This document shows, one piece after another, positions 30,873 through 64,000 of a stretch of 64,000 nt of DNA. Location of the stretch: contig CAJHNH020004968.1 in NCBI GenBank assembly GCA_905116865.2, positions 568,735-632,734 of the forward strand, read 5' to 3'. The notes under the pieces are model-generated. The model made no database searches, was not told the origin of the DNA, and was given only the letters and a program-made list of their open reading frames with translations. Numbering within the stretch: position 1 is the stretch's first letter; each line of letters begins with the position of its first letter. Position numbers and translations under genes: made by a program. The DNA is from Candidula unifasciata. Taxonomy: Eukaryota; Mollusca; Gastropoda; Stylommatophora; Geomitridae.

Positions 30873-31150
30873 CTAGTAAAGTAAAGTAAAGGTCTCTTTT
30901 CCCCGCCTTTAGGCATATAGGGCATTTAGGGCTAGACCTAAATTTTTATAGACCAATCGGCACAAGATGGGTAATGTGGTCAGCATCATGCCGGCTGCCT
31001 TTATTTCCCGGGACTGCACCTGGTACCCACTCAAGGCTGGGTTGACCTGGGAGTCAAGGTCATTTTTGAAAAAAAGTCGGGCTCCGCCCGGGAGCGAGCT
31101 TACTACCTTTCAATCCGCACGCGAGCGTCTAGCCGCTACGCCACGGCGAA
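30873..31150 (-). repeat. tRNA-derived SINE copy
   Basis: Antisense copy: the head (CGTGGCGTAGCGGCTAGACG) is at the right and the 3' end (CTTTACTTTAC) at the left. Shares with other copies the body blocks TATAGACCAATCGGCAC and GTGGTCAGCATCATGCCGGC. Confidence 0.8.
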
Positions 31151-31319
31151 TAATATACAACTGTTCCTGTTTATTTCAGTTCAGAATAGTAAAAATTGAA
31201 AAAATTATAAACAAAAACGAAAAAAAAAAAAAAGTAAGTTTGTTGGTTGTCATCTTGTCATCATCCCAGATGATCGGATTATTATGTGCTATAGGGAGTC
31301 ATCAGAGTCCAAGAGCAAT

Positions 31320-31635
31320 CATGGCCAGGGAAGAAGTTCCTCCTTCCCACATCACAAAGCCTCGACACTATTGAAGACACAGTCAACGCGTTGACCAAGC
31401 AGCATATCTCTCTCTCCTGTCTTCTCCATCTCTGTGTGTGTATGTGTGTGTGTGTGTGTCACTTTCTCTCTCTCTCTCTCACTCTCAGCCTGATTGTTTA
31501 CTCTAAACCCTACTATATTTAGAACAAAGCATGCTACAGAAACTGTTGGAACAGAGCACGCCTGCCTTGTCTGTACGCCTGTCAGAGCATTTCTCCTAGA
31601 CCAGCTGCTGCCAACCAAGGGCACTGCCAATCAGT
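31320..31635 (+). repeat. Dispersed repeat R5 with internal (GT)n(CT)n
   Basis: Opposite orientation to 42255-42640; a microsatellite lies in the middle. Confidence 0.5.
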
Positions 31636-31847
31636 TCACAGGTTGAGTTCCCTTTTCCTGAGACAAGCCAGCTAACATCGGTCAGTTCTCTTCAGTGCAT
31701 GTTTAAACTGTCCCATATGAGCTTAGGAGAACTTGCATAATAACTTTACGTGTAAGGAATGGGCAGCGGAGATCAATATGGTTAAAGCAAGAGGGTTGGT
31801 TTCATCGTAATAATTTGTATCTGACAGACTACGTTTCTGTCTGTCTC

Positions 31848-32188
31848 TCACACACACACACACACACATCCTCTCTCTCTCACACATATCCTCTCTCTCT
31901 CACACACACACATCCTCTCTTTGTCTCTCTCTCACACACACACTTCCTCTCTCTCTCTCACACACACATCCTCTCTCTCTCTCACACACACACATCCTCT
32001 CTCTCTCACACACACACATCATCTCTCTCTCTCACACACACACACACTTAATCTCACACACACACACACATCCTCTCTCTCTCACACATCCTCTCTCTCT
32101 CACACACACACATCCTCTCTCTCTCTCATTCACACACATCCTCTCTCTCTCAAACACACACACACTTCCTCTCTCTCTCTCTCTCTCG
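31848..32188 (+). repeat. Alternating (CA)n/(CT)n cassettes
   Basis: About twelve cassettes of ACACACACATC followed by CTCTCTCTCTC, a ~25-30-bp higher-order repeat made of two microsatellites. Confidence 0.93.
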
Positions 32189-32992
32189 GGCTCTCTCTCC
32201 CTGGCTGGTAGTGCTTTCGAGAACTTAGCACTAAGCATGAACTCTGAAGTTCCAGTAACGACTCCACGGATAACTAAAACACCACACTCTGGAACCAAAC
32301 AACAGTGTCTGAAAACAACTTCCCAACCTCTAAAAAGCGAGACACACACGGTAATCTAGTCCACTTACAGATTCTTGCCAAAGTTAGAACAAAAAAAATA
32401 TTAATCTTAGCTATACTAGAATATAAATTGACGAAATTATTATTAAATTTTACTTCATTTTCAACGTTATTTTATATTTTGGCAGCCCTATTTACAAGTA
32501 ATCAAAATCCATTTTTGCTAATTCAAGGGATATAAGTATACGATGATCCTTACTGGACTGCCTTTTAGGAGTTATACAGCACAAAGTTCGATGTAACCAA
32601 TCGATTCTTCACAAAAACACGTGTTTCGTGTACAAAGACCACAACTGTTGCCCTGAATGTGTCGCAGGGGGCTATAAAGTGAGTGTGCTGGATTGTTTTA
32701 GAGTTTCGTCACAAGCCGTAGAGGCGTGAGTTATGTAATTGGGGTTAGGATAATTAACCTTTTATTACCTAAATAAATCATAGCAGTGATCAAAAAACAA
32801 ACAAAACGTTCCCTTGTTGTTTTCGAAACAGCTAGGCAGTTTAGATAATATTTATTTATAAAACAATAACGTCCAGATTTAAAAAGAAAAAAGCAGTTCA
32901 TACAAATATTCACGTTCCTAGTGTAAGTAATTACAGAGAAATTATTGAATAACAAATTCAACTGAACAAGTATGAACATATTTCGGACATCA

Positions 32993-33653
32993 TTCATTCA
33001 GTAGCATGTCCCTCGCGGAACCTCGCTGCCATAACAACCCTCCGGAAAACCTTCCTATCCTGAGCAAGATGTCCTGCGTCTGATACACCCATCTGGAGAT
33101 CATCTGCCACATCCTGCACCCATCTTCTCCTTGGCCTTCCTCTTCCTCTCTTCCCAGGCATATACCCCTCCATTATTGTTCTCTCTAGACTTCCATGACG
33201 TTTCAAGTGACCAAAATATTTCAATTTTCTTTGTTTTATTGTCTTTACTAGCCAACCCTCTTCAATATTCAGCTCTTGAAGTATGGATGCATTTGTTCTT
33301 TTCTTTACCAAGATATTCTTAGAACCTGTCTGTAAACATTTATATTCAAATGCATTTATGCGCTGTTCCGCTTGTTTAGTAAGTGTCCAGGTCTCACAGG
33401 CGTATGTTGCAATGGGAAAGATGCATGCTCTTAAAAATCTGACCTTTGTAATTCTATCTGTACAATTCCATAATTTATTCAGTTGTTTTAGTCTTTGAAG
33501 AGCAATTGATAGTCGCCGTTTAATTTCTTTCATTGTGTCACCATTGTTGGTAACCAGTGACCCAAGATATTCGAAATTTTCCACCACTTCCAATCTTTCC
33601 TCATTAACATATATTTCCTTCTCCATGGCAGTTTTGTTTGTATGCATTATCAT
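32993..33653 (-). mobile_element. 5'-truncated LINE (reverse-transcriptase C-terminus) with target duplication
   Basis: The C-terminal ~220 residues of a non-LTR retrotransposon polyprotein, open to the stop at 32994. Motifs include NFEYLGSLVTNNGD, YACETWTL, KYFGHLKRHGSLER and GRGRPRRRW, typical of LINE reverse-transcriptase C-termini (RTE-like, by recall). The tail on the minus strand is (TGAA)n rather than poly-A. Both sides carry the identical 14-mer TATTTCGGACATCA (32979-32992 and 33654-33667), the target-site duplication. The apparent ATG start lies in the duplication and is not a real start. The freshest LINE in the window. Confidence 0.9.
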
Positions 33654-33847
33654 TATTTCGGACATCAGTTAGGTATATTATCATTTGGGGATTACACGGC
33701 TTGTGATGGGACTGATCAGGTGACATACTTCCGAACACTGGTGCATGAGCGACATTCATGGGATATACAAAGGAAATGCTTCTCTCTATAAAGGGTTACC
33801 CAAGATGTTTTATAGAGTTAGAGAAGTCACAAATAGAGGAAGGTGTT

Positions 33848-33903
<56 letters not shown>
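33848..33903 (+). repeat. (CT)n microsatellite
   Basis: Two CT runs joined by a single missing base. Confidence 0.95.
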
Positions 33904-33904
<1 letters not shown>

Positions 33905-34521
33905 GAATGATAGTAACACTTGAACCACAAGAACGAAGGAACGAAGACCCTCTACCTTTAAAGGGTTAACAACTGGCCACGCAGCTTCGTCTAACATTCT
34001 ACCCTTGCAGTCTCCCATCTTGCATAATGTTATTCATTCCTACGTCATTTCATAGGCAATAATAATCAGTATGGTAGAAGTCCCATCATGTTATAATAAA
34101 ACAGTTACTCGTCAAAAACAAACACATACACAAACATGAACACGCACAAACAAAAGTCGTAAAAGTAGAAATGATTATGTCTTACTCGTTGACAAACTAT
34201 GAGAATCTGTCGGGGTAAGCATATATTTTACATAAAACTTCAAAGTGCTGCAGGTAATCAAAGAAATAATACACAGATTTAACAGGTAGCCTGGACGTAA
34301 ACATTGGATCAAATAACACGAGCTTCGAGGAGATCAGGCGTCGACTCGGATTTGGAGAGAACAGTGGAAAATGATGAATTATTCATACATGTTATTGTGC
34401 AGTGTAAGTAATTTGTTTATCAATTAAAGAAAATAATCCACGATTTGACATAACGATAATCAGATCGGTACAGATAATGAAACTGAACAAAATCAAACTT
34501 TCCTCCAGTGTTTCGGAAATT

Positions 34522-34755
34522 TTCACACACACACACACACACACATATACGCACATAAATATACGCACACATACGCACGCACACAAACAGACAAACACAC
34601 ACACATAAACACACACACATACAAACACGCACACATTTACACACACAAACACACAACAAACACACACAGACACATGCAAACACACACATACGCACAAACA
34701 CGCACACGAACACTACACAAACACACACAAGCAAACACTACACAAGCACACACAT
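34522..34755 (+). repeat. Degenerate (CA)n tract
   Basis: CACA interrupted by TA, GC and AAA; yields Cys/Val-rich antisense frames that are not genes. Confidence 0.9.
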
Positions 34756-35074
34756 AGATCATAAATCATTCTACTGTCCAAGCCTCGTATGTTTCATTAG
34801 AAACCAAAGGACCAGTTGGCCGACCTTAACTTGGAACACTTACAGAAGGAGAATGATAAACATTTTGGTTTATAAAATGTGGTCTATTTGACGAGGAGTG
34901 ATACATCGGGGACTGCAAGAGGCTGCGGATTGTGGATTCTGAGATCCTGTTTTGTACCAGCTGGAGTGATCATTTGAGGAGATCCCCGAATGTATTATGT
35001 GGCCACAGGTTGAGTTGAAGGGGAGGGGGGGGGGGGGGGGGGTGAAATGAAGTGGGGATTGGGAGAGGATAGAT

Positions 35075-35205
35075 CTACTGCCTCCATTACAAGCATGTCG
35101 TAGCAGGCCACTAATTAAGAGTTTGCTGAAATCGAAAGTGTTTGCCTGAAGGCGCAGATATCGTAGTCTGGCTTTAAACCACAGCAGAGCGTGTCAACTG
35201 CCCTA
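35075..35205 (-). repeat. R2 fragment (diverged)
   Basis: AAGCATGTCGTAGCAGGCCACTAATTAAGAG and GTTTGCCTGAAGGCGCAGA weakly match antisense R2, upstream of copy B. Confidence 0.35.
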
Positions 35206-35647
35206 TCAAGGGCAAACCCAGAATAAGAAGAAGTCAAAGAGTAATTCTTTCCTAGACTATAAAATCTTAATTAACGATTAAGCAAAAATAGTTTAAAATT
35301 AATGGGATAATTTAACAATATAAAAATCCATGTTTTCACGTTAAGCACATAAATGATTCGCTATCAAAATATGTTTCGATGTGTGTATGTCATGTTTCCG
35401 CAATAATAATATACTTACCTGTTTTTGCAGCACAGATTGTTCAGTAAAAACGTAAAGTAAAATAGCAAATTATAGCTGAATCTTTAAGATATTTTATTAT
35501 TCTGCAAAGAAAGTTAATCTTGGGTCAGTTACACATCATTAACCCTCAAAAGAGAAAGGAAATTTCTCCTGGACTGACAACTTGCGATCAACTACGGTGT
35601 TTTTTATAAACATTTACGTGTTTAATTTAACTGTTTAGCTATTCCTG

Positions 35648-35655
35648 TGACGTCA
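35648..35655. promoter_or_regulatory. CRE-type palindrome TGACGTCA next to the copy B start codon
   Basis: Perfect 8-bp palindrome 2 nt before the ATG. Copy A has TGAGGTCA (one mismatch) at the same place (2672-2679). A CREB/ATF site is possible, as is chance; a TATAAA lies at 35605-35610. Confidence 0.3.
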
Positions 35656-35657
35656 GT

Positions 35658-58760
<23,103 letters not shown>

Positions 58761-59503
58761 ATTTAACTGTATGTGTCCCTGTCTGTCTAGTTAATGTTGC
58801 ATAGCTTTTGAAAAAGAAAAAAATACATTTCACATCTAGACTTTCGAACATCGATCAGTTTTTAGAAGAGATACAAGGAGATGATCATCCCTAGATTTAG
58901 GATTATGCTGCCCCTGTGTGGTCATTTATTATACGCCCCTCTTTTCTCAGCTAAACTTCAGCAGCGCTGTTGCCTTCCCAACAAAATTCCAGATCGCTCA
59001 TCTGACATGATTTTGAATTATACATTTATTACGTCTAGCTATATATGATGCCTTCCCAATGTTGGCGCTCTAAAATATTCTGCCACCCTGTGGAACTGCA
59101 CATGTTGTTAAAATAAGGCCCGGGAGCCAATACCTGAACATTCCTGGCAACCTTCTATTATGGCATGTAAATCTTTTATATATCAGCACGCGAATTAGCG
59201 CATAGTTTTTGAAATTGCAGGATATGGAGAAACATGATCACCCACACTGTCAGCAATGTCCCTAGTCATGTGTTTGCTCATGTGTAATCTGCGTTTTTTT
59301 TTTTGATTGATATTAACAACAACAACACCAACAACAACAACAAAAACAACAACAACAACATACACACAGACACACACTCACACACACGCAAAAAAGCTCA
59401 TAAGCAGCGGGAGCAGGATATGTATACGTTCTCAGTCTCATTTTCTGTTACAAGAATGAAGATAGAGACTTTGATAGCTTGTCCTAAAAGTTTTACTGTA
59501 AGG

Positions 59504-59713
59504 ATAACTGCTGCGTCGAGTGGGATAACAGCTGCGTCGAGTGGGATAACAGCTGCGTCGAGTGGGATAACAGCTGCGTCGAGTGGGATAACAGCTGCGT
59601 CGAGTGGGATAACAGCTGCGTCGAGTGGGATAACTGCTGCGTCGAGTGGGATAACTGCTGCGTCGAGTGGGATAACTGCTGCGTCGAGTGGGATAACTGC
59701 TGCGTCGAGTGGG
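59504..59713 (+). repeat. 21-bp minisatellite, 10 units
   Basis: ATAACWGCTGCGTCGAGTGGG repeated ten times at exact spacing. Unit 1 has T, units 2-6 A (making CAGCTG), units 7-10 T at the W site. Being a multiple of three it gives heptapeptide-repeat open frames on both strands. 0.75 kb downstream of copy B. Confidence 0.95.
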
Positions 59714-60105
59714 ATAACAAGATTTACCAGGCTAGTACTTCGTGTAGCCTTTACAGATGCCATAATTATAACTCTTTCAGGATTTAAACAAGGTTTTTTA
59801 ATTGTTGATGCTGTCTGTCTAGCCTCCGGAATGTTTCTCTTGAGTTGCAGAAGTGTCTGGGATAGTTGGTTCTGTCTGACTGCCTCCTGAATGTTTCTCT
59901 TGAGTCGCAGAGGTGCCTAACCTTTAGGTAGCTGCCTGCAAGGTGGGAGGGGATGGGGGGGGGGGGGGGTTGAACAGAGTATTTTCAAAATATCTGTTTT
60001 AATGTTTGCGTTCCTGGATCGCAGTCTGTATGATTACTAACTCAAAGATGAGAATCACACAGGTACAAATCTCAGAAAACCTGTTCAACCGTACAACCAT
60101 ATAAA

Positions 60106-60328
60106 GCAAAGTAAAGGACCCCTTTCCACGTCTTTATGCGTAATGGGACATATAGGGCTCAACCTATATTTTATAGACTCAATCTGCACTTGGTGGGTAA
60201 TGTGGTTGCATCACGCCGGCTGCCTTTAATACCTAGGACTCTACCAGATACCCGTTCAAGGTCAGGACCCTAACCCAGGACTTTCTGATCCGCAGGCGAG
60301 TGTCTAGCCGCTACACCACTGCGGCTTC
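60106..60328 (-). repeat. tRNA-derived SINE copy
   Basis: From CAAAGTAAAGGACCCC to a head read antisense as GTGTCTAGCCGCTACACCAC. Same body blocks as 30873-31150. Confidence 0.78.
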
Positions 60329-60417
60329 AGTGTAGTCCTTTAACACAGCTATATTGCTGTCCCACAAAACTGTTAGGAAGTAATGTGTGGTCCAGTCTGG
60401 GTAGCTTGTTGTTTTCT

Positions 60418-60715
60418 AGTAAGTAAAGAAAAGATCCCTGTTCACGCCCTAGGCGCATCGGATATATGGAAATAGCGTCCTATATTTTTACAGACCAATC
60501 GGCACTGGATGGGTAATCTGGTCAGCATTACACCGGCCGTCTTTACTTTCCCATGACCACCATCCTGGTAGCAATTTTAGGCCGGGTCGACCTGCGACAC
60601 ATCATACGCGATCTAAATTTAAAAAATCATCCGCGCAGCCAGCAGTGGGTTTCGGTCGCGGTACGTTGGATTACGAGTTAAGACTCGCAACGCCTAAGCC
60701 ACGGATGCTGCGATT
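60418..60715 (-). repeat. SINE copy, variant head
   Basis: The body is shared with the tRNA-Arg SINE (TACAGACCAATCGGCACTGG, GGTCAGCATTACACCGGCC), but the tRNA-like end differs (CGCAACGCCTAAGCCACGGA). Same variant as 19955-20215. Confidence 0.72.
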
Positions 60716-60906
60716 CATCTAATTAGCGTTCAAAAACCGTCTATCTGTATAACAGAGCGTGCAGTTGTGGTTCCCAATCTGAAGTCTGTGATTAAGAAAG
60801 ATTGCACAGGCAGGCAATATACACAACATCAACACATGCAGGAACCGAAATACCGGCAAACTTCTCGGCATTATGTTGCTAGTGAAAGCAGGAATGTATG
60901 TTGTTC

Positions 60907-61092
60907 AACCCCACTAGGACCGTACCACGAGCTACCAACACCCAGTGACTCAAAGTGTCATGATTCGGATGAGGATCACCCTGGCACACTTCCTAGAAAT
61001 CCCGATCAACCGTTAGGTTATATTAGGGCCCCCGACTTACAGCCGGGTCGGGGCTTTCAAATAACGACAAATGTCGTCCCACAATAGGACGA
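60907..61092 (+). repeat. Dispersed repeat R1 (diverged)
   Basis: ACCCCACTAGGACCGTACCA to GTCCCACAATAGGACGAG; the 3' stem is well kept. Confidence 0.65.
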
Positions 61093-61275
61093 GTTCACTA
61101 AGAGTTAAGATGGAAAAAAAAAAACATGAATAGTTTTTCCCCAGCCTTTACAGCAGGGAAAGTTAAGGGAAGTAGCTTTATTGGACAATAGTAAAAGGAT
61201 TTGTTTCGTTACCGCCCTTTATCTAGTACGCCTTGTGTCCATTTTATCAACGTCCCTGCACGCATTAGACTGCAG

Positions 61276-61482
61276 CAATGGTTCTCAACGTTCGTAATGC
61301 CGCTACCCTATTATTCAGTTCCTCGTGATTTGTTGACATACAACCTATAACTGTTTTTTTTTTTTTTTCGTTGTTTCTTTATACTTTCAGTGAATATGTG
61401 TTTTCCGATTATCTTAGACGACCGATGTGAAAGACTGGTTCAACTCACAAGAGGGTCGCGACCTATAGCACGAGAACCGCTG
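61276..61482. mobile_element. Second short hAT element with SPIN-like ends
   Basis: It starts CAATGGTTCTCAACG and ends AGCACGAGAACCGCTG, and shares AATATGTGTTTTCCGAT and GGGTCGCGACC with the copy at 743-941. The flanking 8-mers GACTGCAG and GACTACAT match at 6 of 8, as expected for an old hAT target duplication. Confidence 0.75.
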
Positions 61483-61494
61483 GACTACATATAA

Positions 61495-61600
61495 ACCTGG
61501 CTGACGTAGCCGTTAAGGGTGTCCTCATGATAAATTCTATAGTGGTTGAACAGGGTATCTGGGATCTACCTTGTTGGTCTGCCGTCCAGCTTGAAGTTTT
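61495..61600 (+). repeat. Dispersed repeat R4
   Basis: GGTTGAACAGGGTATCTGGG and TTGTTGGTCTGCCGTCC. Confidence 0.5.
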
Positions 61601-61859
61601 TCTTTTAATTTTTAGGATCGTATGGGCAATCATTAGTTAGCAGGATAAAGATGACAAACCGATCGATCGATCTATCGATCTCTTATCCTGGTGTGCTGAG
61701 ACAAATAACACAAGCGGGAGGGGGAGGAAGTGCCGCCGCAGGGCCCCTTTACAAATCTCTAGGCCTGATAAAGGTGTGAGGGGGGGGGGGGGTGGTGTTG
61801 TTGAGGTGTCTAGACGCTCATGTTCTGGACTTATTTGATATTTCCTCATACGTGATCTG

Positions 61860-62262
61860 TCATCATCATCTTCGTCAGTTCTTTTTATGCCTAGTGGCAC
61901 ATAAGGCTTCAGAGAGGACTGTCCACGCTTTCCTGTCCTGCGCAGTTTTCAGTGCGGTTTACTATATAAGAGATACAGCACCTAGTTCACTTTCCATCGT
62001 TCGTCTCCCTGTTGTTTTTGGGCGCATCTTCTTTCTCTTTCCCTCTGGTGTCCATTTGAGAGCTGTTTTGGCAGATATATCAGGATTCATTCTCATAACA
62101 TAGCCATACCAATTCTATTTTCTCTTGGTTATCACACTGTCTAAAGTTTCTTGGTTTGTGACTTGAACGTGATCAGTCAGCTTACACCAGAACGTTGCGG
62201 CTTTTTTGCTAACTCCTGCAGATTTCTATTTATCATCCCATTTGTTTGTCTCTAATAAAATC
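61860..62262 (-). mobile_element. LINE C-terminal fragment
   Basis: Reads WYGYVMRM, KTALKWTPEGKRKK and AQDRKAWTVLSEALCATRHK, with stops between, and a (GATGAT)n tail. Downstream of copy B. Confidence 0.65.
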
Positions 62263-64000
62263 TCTTCTCTGTGCCCTTTACGGCGCCTCTAGATTTCACC
62301 TGTGTACTACTTATAATATTATAAGGTTTTTCACTGACCATTTTGCTTAATTTTTAAAATTATCGAATTATTTTAATCGTCTTGATGGATATTTCCGGTC
62401 CAGTATGGAGGACTAGGCACGGCGGAATGCTTAGTTTCGAAGTTATTTTTGCTTTTGACAACAACAGCGCTTTGCTAAATCAGTTTCCACATACAGACGG
62501 AAGTTTACGATTTATGATGCTTATTTAAGAGCTTGATGCAACACTGTGAGCTTTTTGAAAAGTTGGACCGTCTTTTATTTGTGCAGCGTTTGAGTTGTGT
62601 TTAATTTGGCCGTTAGTCGGTTTACGTGTGGGCTTGCGAAAAATATTTTGTAATAATTTGACGTGTGTATAATGATGCTATAAATAGGTATAATGTAAAT
62701 GGTTTGACTCGTTGACAGAACGGGTGGAAGTCTTTAACTTGAGAGACATAAAGTAGACGTGAGAATGGCAAAACACGAAATTGTGTGAGCTCACTTAAAA
62801 ACACGAGGTCTAGGGGAAGTGTTGACCGGAAAGGCATTCTGTGACAGGAACCGACAGAGATAGGAGCGAAAGTAGATCCAGAGTGAAAAGAAGTGAACGT
62901 TAATCCTAAATGGCAAGGAGTGAAAGCTGTGAAGTGGTTGCAGCAAACGCTACGTTAAAGTATAGCTGAGGGTAATGGAAGTGTCCTACTGACTGTTGAT
63001 TGTGCCAAGTGTGTGTATGTCAGTGTCGACCATGGAGTGGCCGTATACCAAAAGTGCGAGCAAGTGGACATGCCTGGGTGGCGTGTGTCGTAGGTTGCAA
63101 CATTGATTCTTGTCGTTTGTGTGTTATTGCGAATGAACATGGAACTGCAGATAACCATCGTCGACTGTCATTTGGACATGTGTGGTAGTTTGTTGGGGAG
63201 AAGTCTGCCTGGTCTAACCTGTGATTCTGACCCCTAGACAACAGCCCGTGTCCACTGTCATTTGGAGACATGCGGTAGTTTGTTTGGAAGAGAAGTCTGC
63301 CTCGTCTAACCTGTGAGTCTGACCTTCTTGAGGGATAGTGCGAAAGAGAGACACATTTCACTTTGTATAGCCAACTTATCGTGACCGACTACTTTCGTCA
63401 ATGAAAACCTCATTTCTGGTAGCGAATGTTGGTGTTGGCCACTCAAGCAACTGCCTTGTGCTTTTTTTTTTTGCTTGCTTATATTTCTACATTGTGCCGG
63501 AAATAATTGTTCACTCCTTTTTTCAAATGGAACAGGGACGTTTCGTGTGATTTTCACTGGCACATCTGTCATTTACCAGCTGCCAACCAAGGCTATGAGC
63601 TCTATCTACTCTACCATAATTGTTTTCAGATTGTATTTCCTGTCCTAGCAAAAGTCAAGCTAGTTCGCTACCATATGTACTTCCCCGCAGAAATTCTTCT
63701 TCCATTGTATCGTTAGTGTACCCCCTCCCCACCTCCCTTTTTGTTTTCACCCGCTGAATTTGTTACAAAGCTGTTATAGTGGCCTCCAGTTGGTGCATTT
63801 AATGTCTCAGAGCAATAGCTTTGAACTCATCAATGCAATGATAAAGATAAAACTATCTGAAGTACCCTCTCTAAAGATGCAAGCCATTTTCGTAGTTAAC
63901 ACTACCTGAACGTACTTGACTGCAAAAAGCAACATAGCCGACAGTTGGTCACAAAATGAGCTGTCTGGAATTTCCAGCAAATGCATCTTTTTTTTTTTTT
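62263..64000. other. Downstream flank, no gene recognised
   Basis: Apart from the 90-bp duplication at 63161-63325, I see no supported gene. 62390-62560 shares short blocks with 28200-28400 and may be a dispersed repeat. Confidence 0.5.
63161..63325 (+). repeat. Tandem duplication, 90-bp period
   Basis: CTGTCATTTGGACATG...GAAGTCTGCC...CTAACCTGTGA recurs 90 nt downstream with small differences. Confidence 0.8.

Larger units (their letters stand above)
33670..35647. other. Upstream region of copy B
   Basis: No gene. Holds the (CT)n and (CA)n tracts, a 19-nt G run near 35024-35042, an R2 fragment, and a TATAAA at 35605-35610. 5' untranslated exons cannot be excluded. Confidence 0.5.

Noticed and set aside
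32994..33665. A host gene of 223 codons on the minus strand
   Set aside because: It is the C-terminus of a LINE flanked by target-site duplications.
59303..59890. 195-codon frame with ten ITAASSG repeats
   Set aside because: Explained by a 21-bp minisatellite; no homology, splice context or promoter. The minus strand is equally open.

Overview
This is nuclear DNA from an animal, most likely a mollusc and probably a gastropod; the taxon is an inference. The reasons are multi-exon genes with GT-AG introns of 1-7 kb, dense interspersed repeats (tRNA-derived SINEs, decayed LINE ends, hAT, P-type and pogo-like elements), very many microsatellites and minisatellites, and a receptor type that is expanded in lophotrochozoans. 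Nothing looks bacterial or viral.

The only host genes I can support are two tandem, same-strand paralogues of a class-B-like (Methuselah/adhesion-type) seven-transmembrane receptor. Copy A has nine coding exons between 2682 and 24191. Copy B has nine coding exons between 35658 and 58760. Exon order, phases and most exon lengths match one to one. Each copy has a signal-like N-terminus and a cysteine-rich ectodomain. The ectodomain carries a somatomedin-B-like cysteine cluster and two modules that end in a CA-x-CN motif at an exon boundary. A 7TM core spread over exons 6-9 and a cytoplasmic tail follow. No GPS autoproteolysis motif is visible. Each copy has one frame disruption (A in exon 6, B in a G run of exon 7), and A also lacks the splice donor that B uses after exon 8. 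The 7TM exons are nearly identical in patches with sharp edges while the ectodomains have diverged, which suggests gene conversion.

Introns and flanks are filled with repeats. Intron 1 of copy A holds a broken THAP/P-element-like transposase gene (5522-8402). Intron 5 of copy B holds a regular minisatellite of 26 units of 82 bp (45241-47372). A 70-bp minisatellite and degenerate copies of an acceptor-like sequence lie upstream of the last exon of copy A. At least four dispersed repeat families recur: a tRNA-Arg-derived SINE, an ~200-bp hairpin-containing repeat, an ~270-bp repeat, and short hAT elements whose ends resemble SPIN transposons. The interval 24192-35657 between the genes, and the flanks 1-2681 and 58761-64000, hold only repeats, LINE remnants and unassigned sequence.

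No rRNA gene, bona fide tRNA gene or CRISPR array was found.
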